Notes under the pieces: generated by a model
Database searches by the model: none
What the model was told of the DNA's origin: nothing
Seen by the model: the letters and a program-made list of their open reading frames with translations, nothing else
Translations under genes and position numbers: made by a program
NCBI GenBank assembly: GCA_033782935.1
Contig: JAWQEG010000486.1
Span: 2,356,001-2,420,000, forward strand
Direction: 5' to 3'
From: Petrolisthes cinctipes
Lineage: Eukaryota; Arthropoda; Malacostraca; Decapoda; Porcellanidae
DNA: 64,000 bases
Shown: positions 37,832 through 51,961 of the stretch, one piece after another
Position numbering within the stretch: the first letter of the stretch is position 1
Layout of the letters: the number at the start of each line of letters is the position of its first letter

Positions 37832-40366
37832 AAATATCGATTTTCAGCATGTTTTGGGCCTGAATTTTGAAAATACTCTAACACGGAGTAGGCATGTACA
37901 GATCGCTTCTGGGACCCGAAAATATCGTATTTTCGGGTGTTTAGGGCCAGAATTTGAGATATAAACGGGTACAGAAGATGCATGCACATATCGACTTTTG
38001 GGCACCTAAGAGATCGATTTTCAGTATGTTTTTGGCCTGTATTTTGAAAATACTCTAACACGGAGTAGGCATGTACAGATACCTTCTGGGACCTCTAAAT
38101 ATCGAATTTTCGGGTGTTTTGGGACTGAATTTGAGATATCGATTTTTTGGCACCTAAAATGTCGATTTTTAGCATGTTTTTAGCCTATATTTTGAAAATA
38201 TTCTAGCACTGTGTAGGCATGTACAGATTGCTTCTGGGACCCCAAAATATTGAATTTTCGGGTGTTTTGAGCCTGAATTTGAGATATAAACGGGTACAGA
38301 AGATACATGCACATATTGACTTTGGGCATCTAAAATATCGATTTTCAGCATGTTTTGGGCCTGTATTTTGAAAATACTCTAACACTGAGTAGGCATGTAC
38401 AGATTGCTTCTGGGACCCCAAAATATTGAATTTTCGGGTGTTTTGAGCCTGAATTTGAGATATAAACGGGTACTGAAGATGCATGCACATATCGACTTTT
38501 GTGCACCTAAAAGATCGATTTTCAGTATGTTTTGAGCATGTATTTTGAAAATACTCTAACACGGAGTAGGCATGTACAGATCGCTTCTGGGACCTCTAAA
38601 TAACGAATTTTAGGGTGTTTTGGGACTGAATTTGAGATATCGACTTTTTGGCACCTAAAAGATCGATTTTTAGCATGTTTTTAGCCTATATTTTGAAAAT
38701 ATTCTAGCACTGAGTAGGCATGTACAGATTGCTTCTGGGACCCCAAAATATTGAATTTTAGGGTGTTTTGAGCCTGAATTTGAGATATAAACGGGTACAG
38801 AAGATACATGCACATATTGACTTTGGGCATCTAAAATATCGATTTTTAGCATGTTTTGGGCCTGTATTTTGAAAATACTCTAACTCTGAGTAGGCATGTA
38901 CAGATTGCTTCTGGGACCCCAAAATATTGAATTTTCGGGTGTTTTGAGCCTGAATTTGAGATATAAACGGGTACTGAAGATGCATGCACATATCGACTTT
39001 TGTGCACCTAAAAGATCGATTTTCAGTATGTTTTGAGCATGTATTTTGAAAATACTCTAACACGGAGTAGGCATGTACAGATCTCTTCTGGGACCCCTTA
39101 ATATCGAATTTTCGGGTGTTTTGGGACTGAATTTGAGATATCGACTTTTTGGCACCTAAAAGATCGATTTTTAGCATGTTTTTAGCCTATATTTTGAAAA
39201 TATTCTAGCACTGAGTAGGCATGTACAGATTGCTTCTGGGACCCCAAAATATTGAATTTTCGGGTGTTTTGAGCCTGAATTTGAGATATAAACGGGTACA
39301 GAAGATACATGCACATATTGACTTTGGGCACCAAAAATATCGATTTTCAGCATGTTTTAGGCCTGAATTTTGAAAATAATCTAACACGGTGTAGGCATGT
39401 ACAGATACCTTCTGGGACCTCTAAATATCGAATTTTCGGGTGTTTTGGGACTGAATTTGAGATATCGATTTTTTGGCACCTAAAATGTCGATTTTTAGCA
39501 TGTTTTTGGCCTATATTTTGAAAATATTCTAGCACTGTGTAGGCATGTACAGATTGCTTCTGGGACCCCAAAATATTGAATTTTCGGGTGTTTTGAGCCT
39601 GAATTTGAGATATAAACGGGTACAGAAGATACATGCACATATTGACTTTGGGCATCTAAAATATCGATTTTCAGTATGTTTTGGGCCTGTATTTTGAAAA
39701 TACTCTAACACTGAGTAGGCATGTACAGATTGCTTCTGGGACCCCAAAATATTGAATTTTCGGGTGTTTTGAGCCAGAATTTGAGATATAAACGGGTACA
39801 GAAGATGCATGCACATATCGACTTTTGGGCACCTAAAAGATCGATTTTCAGTATGTTTTTGGCCTGTATTTTGAAAATACTCTAACACTGAGTAGGCATG
39901 TACAGATACCTTCTGGGACCTCTAAATATCGAATTTTCGGGTGTTTTGGGACTGAATTTGAGATATCGATTTTTTGGCACCTAAAATGTCGATTTTTAGC
40001 ATGTTTTTTAGCCTATATTTTGAAAATATTCTAGCACTGTGTAGGCATGTACAGATTGCTTCTGGGACCCCAAAATATTGAATTTTCGGGTGTTTTGAGC
40101 CTGAATTTGAGATATAAACGGGTACTGAAGATGCATGCACATATCGACTTTTGTGCTCCTAAAAGATCGATTTTCAGTATGTTTTGAGCATGTATTTTGA
40201 AAATACTCTAACACTGAGTAGGCATGTACAGATCGCTTCTGGGACCCCTAAATATCGAATTTTCGGGTGTTTTGGGACTGAATTTGAGATATCGACTTTT
40301 TGGAACCTAAAAGATCGATTTTTAGCATGTTTTTAGCCTATATTTTGAAAATATTCTAGCACTGAG

Positions 40367-41545
40367 TAGGCATGTACAGATTGCTTCTGGGACCCCAAAA
40401 TATTGAATTTTCGGGTGTTTTGAGCCTGAATTTGAGATATAAACGGGTACAGAAGATACATGCACATATTGACTTTGGGCACCAAAAATATCGATTTTCA
40501 GCATGTTTTGGGCCTGAATTTTGAAAATACTCTAACACGGAGTAGGCATGTACAGATCGCTTCTGGGACCCCAAAATATCGAATTTTCGGGTGTTTAGGG
40601 CCAGAATTTGAGATATAACCGGGTACAGAAGATGCATGCACATATCGACATTTGGGCACCTAAAAGATCGATTTTCAGTATGTTTTTGGCCTGTATTTTG
40701 AAAATACTCTAACACGGAGTAGGCATGTACAGATTGCTTCTGAGACCCCAAAATATCAAATTTTCGGGTGTTTTGAGCCTGAATTTGAGATATAAACGGG
40801 TACTGAAGATGCATGCACATATCGACTTTTGTGCACCTAAAAGATCAATTTTCAGTATGTTTTGAGCATGTATTTTGAAAATACTCTAACACGGAGTAGG
40901 CATGTACAGATCTCTTCTGGGACCTCTAAATATCGAATTTTCGGGTGTTTTGGGACTGAATTTGAGATATCGATTTTTTGGCACCTAAAATGTCGATTTT
41001 TAGCATGTTTTTAGCCTATATTTTGAAAATATTCTAGCACTGTGTAGGCATGTACAGATTGCTTCTGGGACCCCAAAATATTGAATTTTCGGGTGTTTTG
41101 AGCCTGAATTTGAGATATAAACGGGTACAGAAGATACATGCACATATTGACTTTGGGCATCTAAAATATCGATTTTCAGCATGTTTTGGTCCTGTATTTT
41201 GAAAATACTCTAACACTGAGTAGGCATGTACAGATTGCTTCTGGGACCCCAAAATATTGAATTTTCGGGTGTTTTGAGCCTGAATTTGAGATATAAACGG
41301 GTACTGAAGATGCATGCACATATCGACTTTTGGGCACCTAAAAGATCGATTTTCAGTATGTTTTTGGCCTGTATTTTGAAAATACCCTAACACGGAGTAG
41401 GCATGTACAGATCGCTTCTGGGACCCCTAAATATCGAATTTTCGGGTGTTTTGGGACTGAATTTGAGATATCGACTTTTTGGCACCTAAAAGATCGATTT
41501 TTAGCATGTTTTTAGCCTATATTTTGAAAATATTCTAGCACTGAG
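40367..41545 (+). repeat. 1,179-bp unit, first copy at the end of copy III
   Basis: It is the +10,226 counterpart of 30141-31319, with the same GGTCCTG and ACCCTAACACGG markers in the last trimer. Confidence 0.85.
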
Positions 41546-42223
41546 TAGGCATGTACAGATTGCTTCTGGGACCCCAAAATATTGAATTTTCGGGTGTTTT
41601 GAGCCTGAATTTGAGATATAAACGGGTACAGAAGACACATGCACATATTGACTTTGGGCACCAAAAATATCGATTTTCAGCATGTTTTGGGCCTGAATTT
41701 TGAAAATACTCTAACACGGAGTAGGCATGTACAGATTGCTTCTGGGACCCCAAAATATCGAATTTTCGGGTATTTAGGGCCAGAATTTGAGATATAACCG
41801 GGTACAGAAGATGCATGCACATATCGACATTTGGGCACCTAAAAGATCGATTTTCAGTATGTTTTTGGCCTGTATTTTGAAAATACTCTAACACGGAGTA
41901 GGCATGTACAGATTGCTTTTGAGACCCCAAAATATCAAATTTTCGGGTGTTTTGAGCCTGAATTTGAGATATAAACGGGTACTGAAGATGCATGCACATA
42001 TCGACTTTTGTGCACCTAAAAGATCAATTTTCAGTATGTTTTGAGCATGTATTTTGAAAATACTCTAACACGGAGTAGGCATGTACAGATCGCTTCTGGG
42101 ACCCCTAAATATCGAATTTTCGGGTGTTTTTGGGACTGAATTTGAGATATTGACTTTTTGGCACCTAAAAGATCGATTTTTAGCATGTTTTTAGCCTATA
42201 TTTTGAAAATATTCTAGCACTGA
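41546..42223 (+). repeat. 1,179-bp unit, partial second copy (LLLS) in copy III
   Basis: It is the counterpart of the partial unit at 31320, with the same AGAAGACACATGC change and the same switch to GTTTTTGGGACTG where copy IV begins. GGGTATTTAGGGCC near 41,770 and GCTTTTGAGACC near 41,917 are private. Confidence 0.8.
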
Positions 42224-43541
42224 GTAGGCATGTACAGATTGCTTCTGGGACCCCAAAATATTGAATATTCGGGTGTTTTGAGCCTGAATTTGAGATATAA
42301 ACGGGTACAGAAGATACATGCACATATCGACTTTGGGCATCTAAAATATCGATTTTCGGCATGTTTTTGGCCTGTATTTTGAAAATACTCTAACACTGAG
42401 TAGGCATGTACAGATTGCTTCTGGGACCCCAAAATATTGAATTTTCGGGTGTTTTGAGCCTGAATTTGAGATATCGACTTTTTGGCACCTAAAAGATCGA
42501 TTTTTAGCATGTTTTTAGCCTATATTTTGAAAATATTCTAGCACTGTACAGATTGCTTCTGGGACCCCAAAATATTGAATTTTCGGGTGTTTTGAGCCTG
42601 AATTTGAGATATAAACGGGTACAGAAGATACATGCACATATTGACTTTGGGCACCAAAAATATCGATTTTCAGCATGTTTTGGGCCTGAATTTTGAAAAT
42701 ACTCTAACACGGAGTAGGCATGTACAGATCGCTTCTGGGACCCCAAAATATCGAATTTTCGAGTGTTTAGAGCCAGAATTTGAGATATAAACGGGTACAG
42801 AAGATGCATGCACATATCGACTTTTGGGCACCTAAAAGATCGATTTTCAGTATGTTTTTGGCCTGTATTTTGAAAATACTCTAACACGGAGTAGGCATGT
42901 ACAGATACCTTCTGGGACCTCTAAATATCGAATTTTAGGGTGTTTTTGATACTGAATTTGAGATATCGATTTTTTGGCACCTAAAATGTCGATTTTTAGC
43001 ATGTTTTTAGCCTATATTTTGAAAATATTCTAGCACTGTGTAGGCATGTACAGATTGCTTCTGGGACCCCAAAATATCGAATTTTCGGGTGTTTTGAGCC
43101 TGAATTTGAGATATAAACGGGTACAGAAGATACATGCACATATTGACTTTGGGCATCTAAAATATCGATTTTCAGCATGTTTTGGGCCTGTATTTTGAAA
43201 ATACTCTAACACTGAGTAGGCATGTACAGATTGCTTCTGGGACCCCAAAATATTGAATTTTCGGGTGTTTTGAGCCTGAATTTGAGATATAAACGGGTAC
43301 TGAAAATGAATGCACATATCGACTTTTGTGCACCTAAAAGATCGATTTTCTGTATGTTTTGAGCATGTATTTTGAAAATACTCTAACACGGAGTAGGCAT
43401 GTACAGATCGCTTCTGGGACCCCTAAATATCGAATTTTCGGGTGTTTTGGGACTGAATTTGAGATATCGACTTTTTGGCACCTAAAAGATCGATTTTTAG
43501 CATGTTTTTAGCCTATATTTTGAAAATATTCCAGCACTGTG

Positions 43542-43715
43542 TAGGCATGTACAGATTGCTTCTGGGACCCCAAAATATTGAATTTTCGGGTGTTTTGAGC
43601 CTGAATTTGAGATATCAACGGGTACTGAAGATACATGCACATATTGACTTTGGGCATCTAAAATATCGATTTTCAGCATGTTTTGGGCCTGTATTTTGAA
43701 AATATTCTAGCACTG
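43542..43715 (+). repeat. Solitary long monomer left by a two-monomer deletion
   Basis: The block starting at 43542 has one L monomer whose tail reads AATATTCTAGCACTGTACAG, the ending normally found on an S monomer. Compared with copy III (33,306-33,804), one L177 and one S148 are missing; the offset changes from 10,236 to 9,911, exactly 325 bp. The monomer is also mixed inside: AACGGGTACTGAAGATAC near 43,618 combines L177 and L176 features. Confidence 0.8.
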
Positions 43716-44675
43716 TACAGATTGCTTCTGGGACCCCAAAATATTGAATTTTCGGGTGTTTTGAGCCTGAATTTGAGATATAAACGGGTACAGAAGATAC
43801 ATGCACATATTGACTTTGGGCACCAAAAATATCGATTTTCAGCATGTTTTGGGCCTGAATTTTGAAAATACTCTAACACGGAGTAGGCATGTACAGATTG
43901 CTTCTGGGACCCCAAAATATCGAATTTTCGGGTGTTTAGGGCCAGAATTTGAGGTATAAACGGGTACAGAAGATGCATGCACATATCAACTTTTGGGCAC
44001 CTAAAAGATCGATTTTCAGTATGTTTTTGGCCTGTATTTTGAAAATTCAGATACAGATATCTTCTGAAACCTCTAAATATCGAATTTTCGGGTGTTTTGG
44101 GACTGAATTTGAGATATCGACTTTTTGGCACCTAAAATTTCGATTTTTAGCATGTTTTTAGCCTATATTTTGAAAATATTCTAGCACTGTGTAGGCATGT
44201 ACAGATTTCTTCTGGGACCCCAAAATATTGAATTTTCGGGTGTTTTGAGCCTGAATTTGAGATATAAACGGGTACAGAAGATACATGCACATATTGACTT
44301 TGGGCACCAAAAATATCGATTTTCAGCATGTTTTAGGCCTGAATTTTGAAAATACTCTAACACGGAGTAGGCATGTACAGATCGCTTCTGGGACCCCAAA
44401 ATATCGAATTTTCGGGTGTTTAGGGCCAGAATTTGAGGTATAAACGGGTACAGAAGATGCATGCACATATCGACTTTTGGGCACCTAAAAGATCGATTTT
44501 CAGTATGTTTTTGGCCTGTATTTTGAAAATACAGTTACAGATATCTTCTGGGACCTCTAAATATCGAATTTTCGGGTGTTTTGGGACTGAATTTGAGATA
44601 TCCATTTTTTGGCACCTAAAATGTCGATTTTTAGAATGTTTTTAGCCTATATTTTGAAAATATTCTAGCACTGTG
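43716..44675 (+). repeat. Marker pair with 17-bp deletions, copy 6
   Basis: Present once in copy IV, 9,911 bp after copy 5. It directly follows the single L monomer left by a two-monomer deletion. I did not find the pair in the visible part of copy V. Confidence 0.85.
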
Positions 44676-46986
44676 TAGGCATGTACAGATTGCTTCTGAG
44701 ACCCCAAAATATTGAATTTTCGGGTGTTTTGAGCCTGAATTTGATATATAAACGGGTACAGAAGATACATGCACATATTAACTTTGGGCATCTAAAATAT
44801 CGATTTTCAGCATGTTTTGGGCCTGTATTTTGAAAATACTCTAACACTGAGTAGGCATGTACAGATTGCTTCTGGTACCCCAAAATATTGAATTTTCGGG
44901 TGTTTTGAGCCTGAATTTGAGATATAAACGGGTACAGAAGATGCATGCACATATCGACTTTTGGGCACCTATAAGATCGATTTTCAGTATGTTTTGAGCA
45001 TGTATTTTGAAAATACTCTAACACGGAGTAGGCATGTACAGATACCTTCTGGGACCTCTAAATATCGAATTTTCGGGTGTTTTGTGACTGAATTTGAGAT
45101 ATCGATTTTTTGGCACCTAAAATGTCGATTTTTAGCATGTTTTTTAGCCTATATTTTGAAAATATCCTAGCACTGTGTAGGCATGTACAGATTGCTTCTG
45201 GGACCCCAAAATATTGAATTTTCGGGTGTTTTGAGCCTGAATTTGAGATATAAACGGGTACTGAAGATGCATGCACATATCGACTTTTGTGCACCTAAAA
45301 GATCGATTTTCAGTATGTTTTGAGAATATATTTTGAAAATACTCTAACACGGAGTAAACATGTACAGATCGCTTCTGGGACCCCTAAATATCGAATTTTC
45401 GGGTGTTTTGGGACTGAATTTGAGATATCGACTTTTTTGGCACCTAAAAGATCGATTTTTAGCATGTTTTTAGCCTATATTTTGAAAATATTCTAGCACT
45501 GTACAGATTGCTTCTGGGACCCCAAAATATTGAATTTTCGGGTGTTTTGAGCCTGAATTTGAGATATAAACGGGTACAGAAGATACATGCACATATTGAC
45601 TTTGGGCATCTAAAATATCGATTTTCAGCATGTTTTGGGCCTGTATTTTGAAAATACTCTAACACTGAGTAGGCATGTACAGATTGCTTCTGGGACCCCA
45701 AAATATTGAATTTTCGGGTGTTTTGAGCCTGAATTTGAGATATAAACGGGTACTGAAGATGCATGCACATATCGACTTTTGTGCACCTAAAAGATCGATT
45801 TTCAGTATGTTATGAGCATGTATTTTGAAAATACTCTAACACGGAGTAGGCATGTACAGATCGCTTCTGGGACCTCTAAATAACGAATTTTAAGGTGTTT
45901 TGGGACTGAATTTGAGATATCGACTTTTTGGCACCTAAAAGATCGATTTTTAGCATGTTTTTAGCCTATATTTTGAAAATATTCTAGCACTGTACAGATT
46001 GCTTCTGGGACCCCAAAATATTGAATTTTCGGGTGTTTTGAGCCTGAATTATAGATATAAACGGGTACAGAAGATACATGCACATATTGACTTTGGGCAT
46101 CTAAAATATCGATTTTTAGCATGTTTTGGGCCTGTATTTTGAAAATACTCTAACTCTGAGTAGGCATGTACAGATTGCTTCTGGGACCCCAAAATATTGA
46201 ATTTTCGGGTGTTTTGAGCCTGAATTTGAGATATAAACGGGTACTGAAGATGCATGCACATATCGACTTTTGTGCACCTAAAAGATCGATTTTCAGTATG
46301 TTTTGAGCATGTATTTTGAAAATACTCTAACACGGAGTAGGCATGTACAGATCTCTTCTGGGACCCCTAAATATCGAATTTTCGGGTGTTTTGGGACTGA
46401 ATTTGAGATATCGACTTTTTGGCACCTAAAAGATCGATTTTTAGCATGTTTTTAGCCTATATTTTGAAAATATTCTAGCACTGAGTAGGCATGTACAGAT
46501 TGCTTCTGGGACCCCAAAATATTGAATTTTCGGGTGTTTTGAGCCTGAATTTGAGATATAAACGGGTACAGAAGATACATGCTCATATTGACTTTGGGCA
46601 TCTAAAATATCGATTTTCAGCATGTTTTGGGCCTGTATTTTGAAAATACTCTAACACTGAGTAGGCATGTACAGATTGCTTCTGGGATCCCAAAATATTG
46701 AATTTTCGGGTGTTTTGAGCCTGAATTTGAGATATAAACGGGTACTGAAGATGCATGCACATATCGACTTTTGTGCACCTAAAAGATCGATTTTCAGTAT
46801 GTTTTGAGCATGTATTTTGAAAATACTCTAACACGGAGTAGGCATGTACAGATCGCTTCTGGGACCCCTAAATATCGAATTTTCGGGTGTTTTGGGACTG
46901 AATTTGAGATATCGACTTTTTGACACCTAAAAGATCGATTTTTAGCATGTTTTTAGCCTATATTTTGAAAATATTCTAGCACTGAG

Positions 46987-47812
46987 TAGGCATGTACAGA
47001 TTGCTTCTGGGACCCCAAAATATTGAATTTTCGGGTGTTTTGAGCCTGAATTTGAGATATAAACGGGTACAGAAGATACATGCACATATTGACTTTGGGC
47101 ACCAAAAATATCGATTTTCAGCATGTTTTGGGCCTGAATTTTGAAAATAATCTAACACGGTGTAGGCATGTACAGATACCTTCTGGGACCTCTAAATATC
47201 GAATTTTCGGGTGTTTTGGGATTGAATTTGAGATATCGATTTTTTGGCACCTAAAATGTCGATTTTTAGCATGTTTTTAGCCTATATTTTGAAAATATTC
47301 TAGCACTGTGTAGGCATGTACAGATTGCTTCTGGGACCCAAAAATATTGAATTTTCGGGTGTTTTGAGCCTGAATTTGAGATATAAACGGGTAGAGAAGA
47401 TACATGCACATATTGACTTTGGGCATCTAAAATATCGATTTTCAGCATGTTTTGGGCCTGAATTTTCAAAATACTCTAACACGGAGTAGGCATGTACAGA
47501 TCGCTTCTGGGACCCCAAAATATCGAATTTTCGGGTGTATAGGGCCAGAATTTGAGATATAAACGGGTACAGAAGATGCATGCACATATCGACTTTTGGG
47601 CACCTATAAGATCGATTTTCAGTATGTTTTTGGCCTGTATTTTGAAAATACTCTAACACGGAGTAGGCATGTACAGATACCTTCTGGGACCTCTAAATAT
47701 CGAATTTTCGGGTGTTTTGTGACTGAATTTGAGATATCGATTTTTTGGCACCTAAAATGTCGATTTTTAGCATGTTTTTTAGCCTATATTTTGAAAATAT
47801 CCTAGCACTGTG
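46987..47812 (+). repeat. 825-bp compound unit in copy IV
   Basis: Order LS then LLS, with the AATAATCTAACACGGTG, TTTTCAAAATAC, GTATAGGGCC and CTATAAG markers. It has GGGTAGAGAAG in its second L monomer, shared with copies III and V. CCCAAAAATATT near 47,338 is a private change. Confidence 0.8.
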
Positions 47813-50782
47813 TAGGCATGTACAGATTGCTTCTGGGACCCCAAAATATTGAATTTTCGGGTGTTTTGAGCCTGAATTTGAGATATAAACGGGTACTGAA
47901 GATGCATGCACATATCGACTTTTGTGCACCTAAAAGATCGATTTTCAGTATGTTTTGAGCATATATTTTGAAAATACTCTAACACGGAGTAAACATGTAC
48001 AGATCGCTTCTGGGACCCCTAAATATCGAATTTTCGGGTGTTTTGGGACTGAATTTGAGATATCGACTTTTTTGGCACCTAAAAGATCGATTTTTAGCAT
48101 GTTTTTAGCCTATATTTTGAAAATATTCTAGCACTGTACAGATTGCTTCTGGGACCCCAAAATATTGAATTTTCGGGTGTTTTGAGCCTGAATTTGAGAT
48201 ATAAACGGGTACAGAAGGTACATGCACATATTGACTTTGGGCACCAAAAATATCGATTTTCAGCATGTTTTGGGCCTGAATTTTGAAAATACTCTAACAC
48301 GGAGTAGGCATGTACAGATCGCTTCTGGGACCCGAAAATATCGTATTTTCGGGTGTTTAGGGCCAGAATTTGAGATATAAATGGGTACAGAAGATGCATG
48401 CACATATCGACTTTTGGGCACCTAAGAGATCGATTTTCAGTATGTTTTTGGCCTGTATTTTGAAAATACTCTAACACGGAGTAGGCATGTACAGATACCT
48501 TCTGGGACCTCTAAATATCGAATTTTCGGGTGTTTTGGGACTGAATTTGAGATATCGATTTTTTGGCACCTAAAATGTCGATTTTTAGCATGTTTTTAGC
48601 CTATATTTTGAAAATATTCTAGCACTGTGTAGGCATGTACAGATTGCTTCTGGGACCCCAAAATATTGAATTTTCGGGTGTTTTGAGCCTGAATTTGAGA
48701 TATAAACGGGTACAGAAGATACATGCACATATTGACTTTGGGCATCTAAAATATCGATTTTCAGCATGTTTTGGGCCTGTATTTTGAAAATACTCTAACA
48801 CTGAGTAGGCATGTACAGATTGCTTCTGGGACCCCAAAATATTGAATTTTCGGGTGTTTTGAGCCTGAATTTGAGATATAAACGGGTACTGAAGATGCAT
48901 GCACATATCGACTTTTGTGCACCTAAAAGATCGATTTTCAGTATGTTTTGAGCATGTATTTTGAAAATACTCTAACACGGAGTAGGCATGTACAGATCGC
49001 TTCTGGGACCTCTAAATAACGAATTTTAAGGTGTTTTGGGACTGAATTTGAGATATCGACTTTTTGGCACCAAAAAGATCGATTTTTAGCATGTTTTTAG
49101 CCTATATTTTGAAAATATTCTAGCACTGAGTAGGCATGTACAGATTGCTTCTGGGACCCCAAAATATTGAATTTTAGGGTGTTTTGAGCCTGAATTTGAG
49201 ATATAAACGGGTACAGAAGATACATGCACATATTGACTTTGGGCATCTAAAATATCGATTTTTAGCATGTTTTGGGCCTGTATTTTGAAAATACTCTAAC
49301 TCTGAGTAGGCATGTACAGATTGCTTCTGGGACCCCAAAATATTGAATTTTCGGGTGTTTTGAGCCTGAATTTGAGATATAAACGGGTACTGAAGATGCA
49401 TGCACATATCGACTTTTGTGCACCTAAAAGATCGATTTTCAGTATGTTTTGAGCATGTATTTTGAAAATACTCTAACACGGAGTAGGCATGTACAGATCT
49501 CTTCTGGGACCCCTAAATATCGAATTTTCGGGTGTTTTGGGACTGAATTTGAGATATCGACTTTTTGGCACCTAAAAGATCGATTTTTAGCATGTTTTTA
49601 GCCTATATTTTGAAAATATTCTAGCACTGAGTAGGCATGTACAGATTGCTTCTGGGACCCCAAAATATTGAATTTTCGGGTGTTTTGAGCCTGAATTTGA
49701 GATATAAACGGGTACAGAAGATACATGCACATATTGACTTTGGGCACCAAAAATATCGATTTTCAGCATGTTTTAGGCCTGAATTTTGAAAATAATCTAA
49801 CACGGTGTAGGCATGTACAGATACCTTCTGGGACCTCTAAATATCGAATTTTCGGGTGTTTTGGGACTGAATTTGAGATATCGATTTTTTGGCACCTAAA
49901 ATGTCGATTTTTAGCATGTTTTTGGCCTATATTTTGAAAATATTCTAGCACTGTGTAGGCATGTACAGATTGCTTCTGGGACCCCAAAATATTGAATTTT
50001 CGGGTGTTCTGAGCCTGAATTAGAGATATAAACGGGTACAGAAGATACATGCACATATTGACTTTGGGCATCTAAAATATCGATTTTCAGTATGTTTTGG
50101 GCCTGTATTTTGAAAATACTCTAACACTGAGTAGGCATGTACAGATTGCTTCTGGGACCCCAAAATATTGAATTTTCGGGTGTTTTGAGCCTGAATTTGA
50201 GATATAAACGGGTACAGAAGATGCATGCACATATCGACTTTTGGGCACCTAAAAGATCGATTTTCAGTATGTTTTTGGCCTGTATTTTGAAAATACTCTA
50301 ACACGGAGTAGGCATGTACAGATACCTTCTGGTACCTCTAAATATCGAATTTTCGGGTGTTTTGGGACTGAATTTGAGATATCGATTTTTTGGCACCTAA
50401 AATGTCGATTTTTAGCATGTTTTTTAGCCTATATTTTGAAAATATTCTAGCACTGTGTAGGCATGTAGAGATTGCTTCTGGGACCCCAAAATATTGAATT
50501 TTCGGGTGTTTTGAGCCTGAATTTGAGATATAAACGGGTACTGAAGATGCATGCACATATCGACTTTTGTGCTCCTAAAAGATCGATTTTCAGTATGTTT
50601 TGAGCATGTATTTTGAAAATACTCTAACACTGAGTAGGCATGTACAGATCGCTTCTGGGACCCCTAAATATCGAATTTTCGGGTGTTTTGGGACTGAATT
50701 TGAGATATCGACTTTTTGGCACCTAAAAGATCGATTTTTAGCATGTTTTTAGCCTATATTTTGAAAATATTCTAGCACTGAG

Positions 50783-51961
50783 TAGGCATGTACAGATTGC
50801 TTCTGGGACCCCAAAATATTGAATTTTCGGGTGTTTTGAGCCTGAATTTGAGATATAAACGGGTACAGAAGATACATGCACATATTGACTTTGGGCACCA
50901 AAAATATCGATTTTCAGCATGTTTTGGGCCTGAATTTTGAAAATACTCTAACACGGAGTAGGCATGTACAGATCGCTTCTGGGACCCCAAAATATCGAAT
51001 TTTCGGGTGTTTAGGGCCAGAATTTGAGATATAACCGGGTACAGAAGATGCATGCACATATCGACATTTGGGCACCTAAAAGATCGATTTTCAGTATGTT
51101 TTTGGCCTGTATTTTGAAAATACTCTAACACGGAGTAGGCATGTACAGATTGCTTCTGAGACCCCAAAATATCAAATTTTCGGGTGTTTTGAGCCTGAAT
51201 TTGAGATATAAACGGGTACTGAAGATGCATGCACATATCGACTTTTGTGCACCTAAAAGATCAATTTTCAGTATGTTTTGAGCATGTATTTTGAAAATAC
51301 TCTAACACGGAGTAGGCATGTACAGATCTCTTCTGGGACCTCTAAATATCGAATTTTCGGGTGTTTTGGGACTGAATTTGAGATATCGATTTTTTGGCAC
51401 CTAAAATGTCGATTTTTAGCATGTTTTTAGCCTATATTTTGAAAATATTCTAGCACTGTGTAGGCATGTACAGATTGCTTCTGGGACCCCAAAATATTGA
51501 ATTTTCGGGTGTTTTGAGCCTGAATTTGAGATATAAACGGGTACAGAAGATACATGCACATATTGACTTTGGGCATCTAAAATATCGATTTTCAGCATGT
51601 TTTGGTCCTGTATTTTGAAAATACTCTAACACTGAGTAGGCATGTACAGATTGCTTCTGGGACCCCAAAATATTGAATTTTCGGGTGTTTTGAGCCTGAA
51701 TTTGAGATATAAACGGGTACTGAAGATGCATGCACATATCGACTTTTGGGCACCTAAAAGATCGATTTTCAGTATGTTTTTGGCCTGTATTTTGAAAATA
51801 CCCTAACACGGAGTAGGCATGTACAGATCGCTTCTGGGACCCCTAAATATCGAATTTTCGGGTGTTTTGGGACTGAATTTGAGATATCGACTTTTTGGCA
51901 CCTAAAAGATCGATTTTTAGCATGTTTTTAGCCTATATTTTGAAAATATTCTAGCACTGAG
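50783..51961 (+). repeat. 1,179-bp unit, first copy at the end of copy IV
   Basis: It is the +10,416 counterpart of 40367-41545, with the same LLLS then LLS order and the GGTCCTG and ACCCTAACACGG markers. Confidence 0.85.

Larger units (their letters stand above)
31864..42090 (+). repeat. Higher-order repeat copy III (about 10.2 kb)
   Basis: This copy corresponds to copy II from about 21,618 (offset 10,246), so it lacks the left mosaic part. The entry point is marked by GGTGTTTTTGGGACTG followed by GAGATATTGAC. Compared with copy II it lacks the trimer 25,020-25,520, has one 825-bp unit where copy II has two, and has about 1.3 kb of extra trimer and LS material near 36.1-37.4 kb. After that its offset from copy II is 10,226 bp. 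It ends in the 1,179-bp units at 40,367-42,2xx. Confidence 0.8.
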
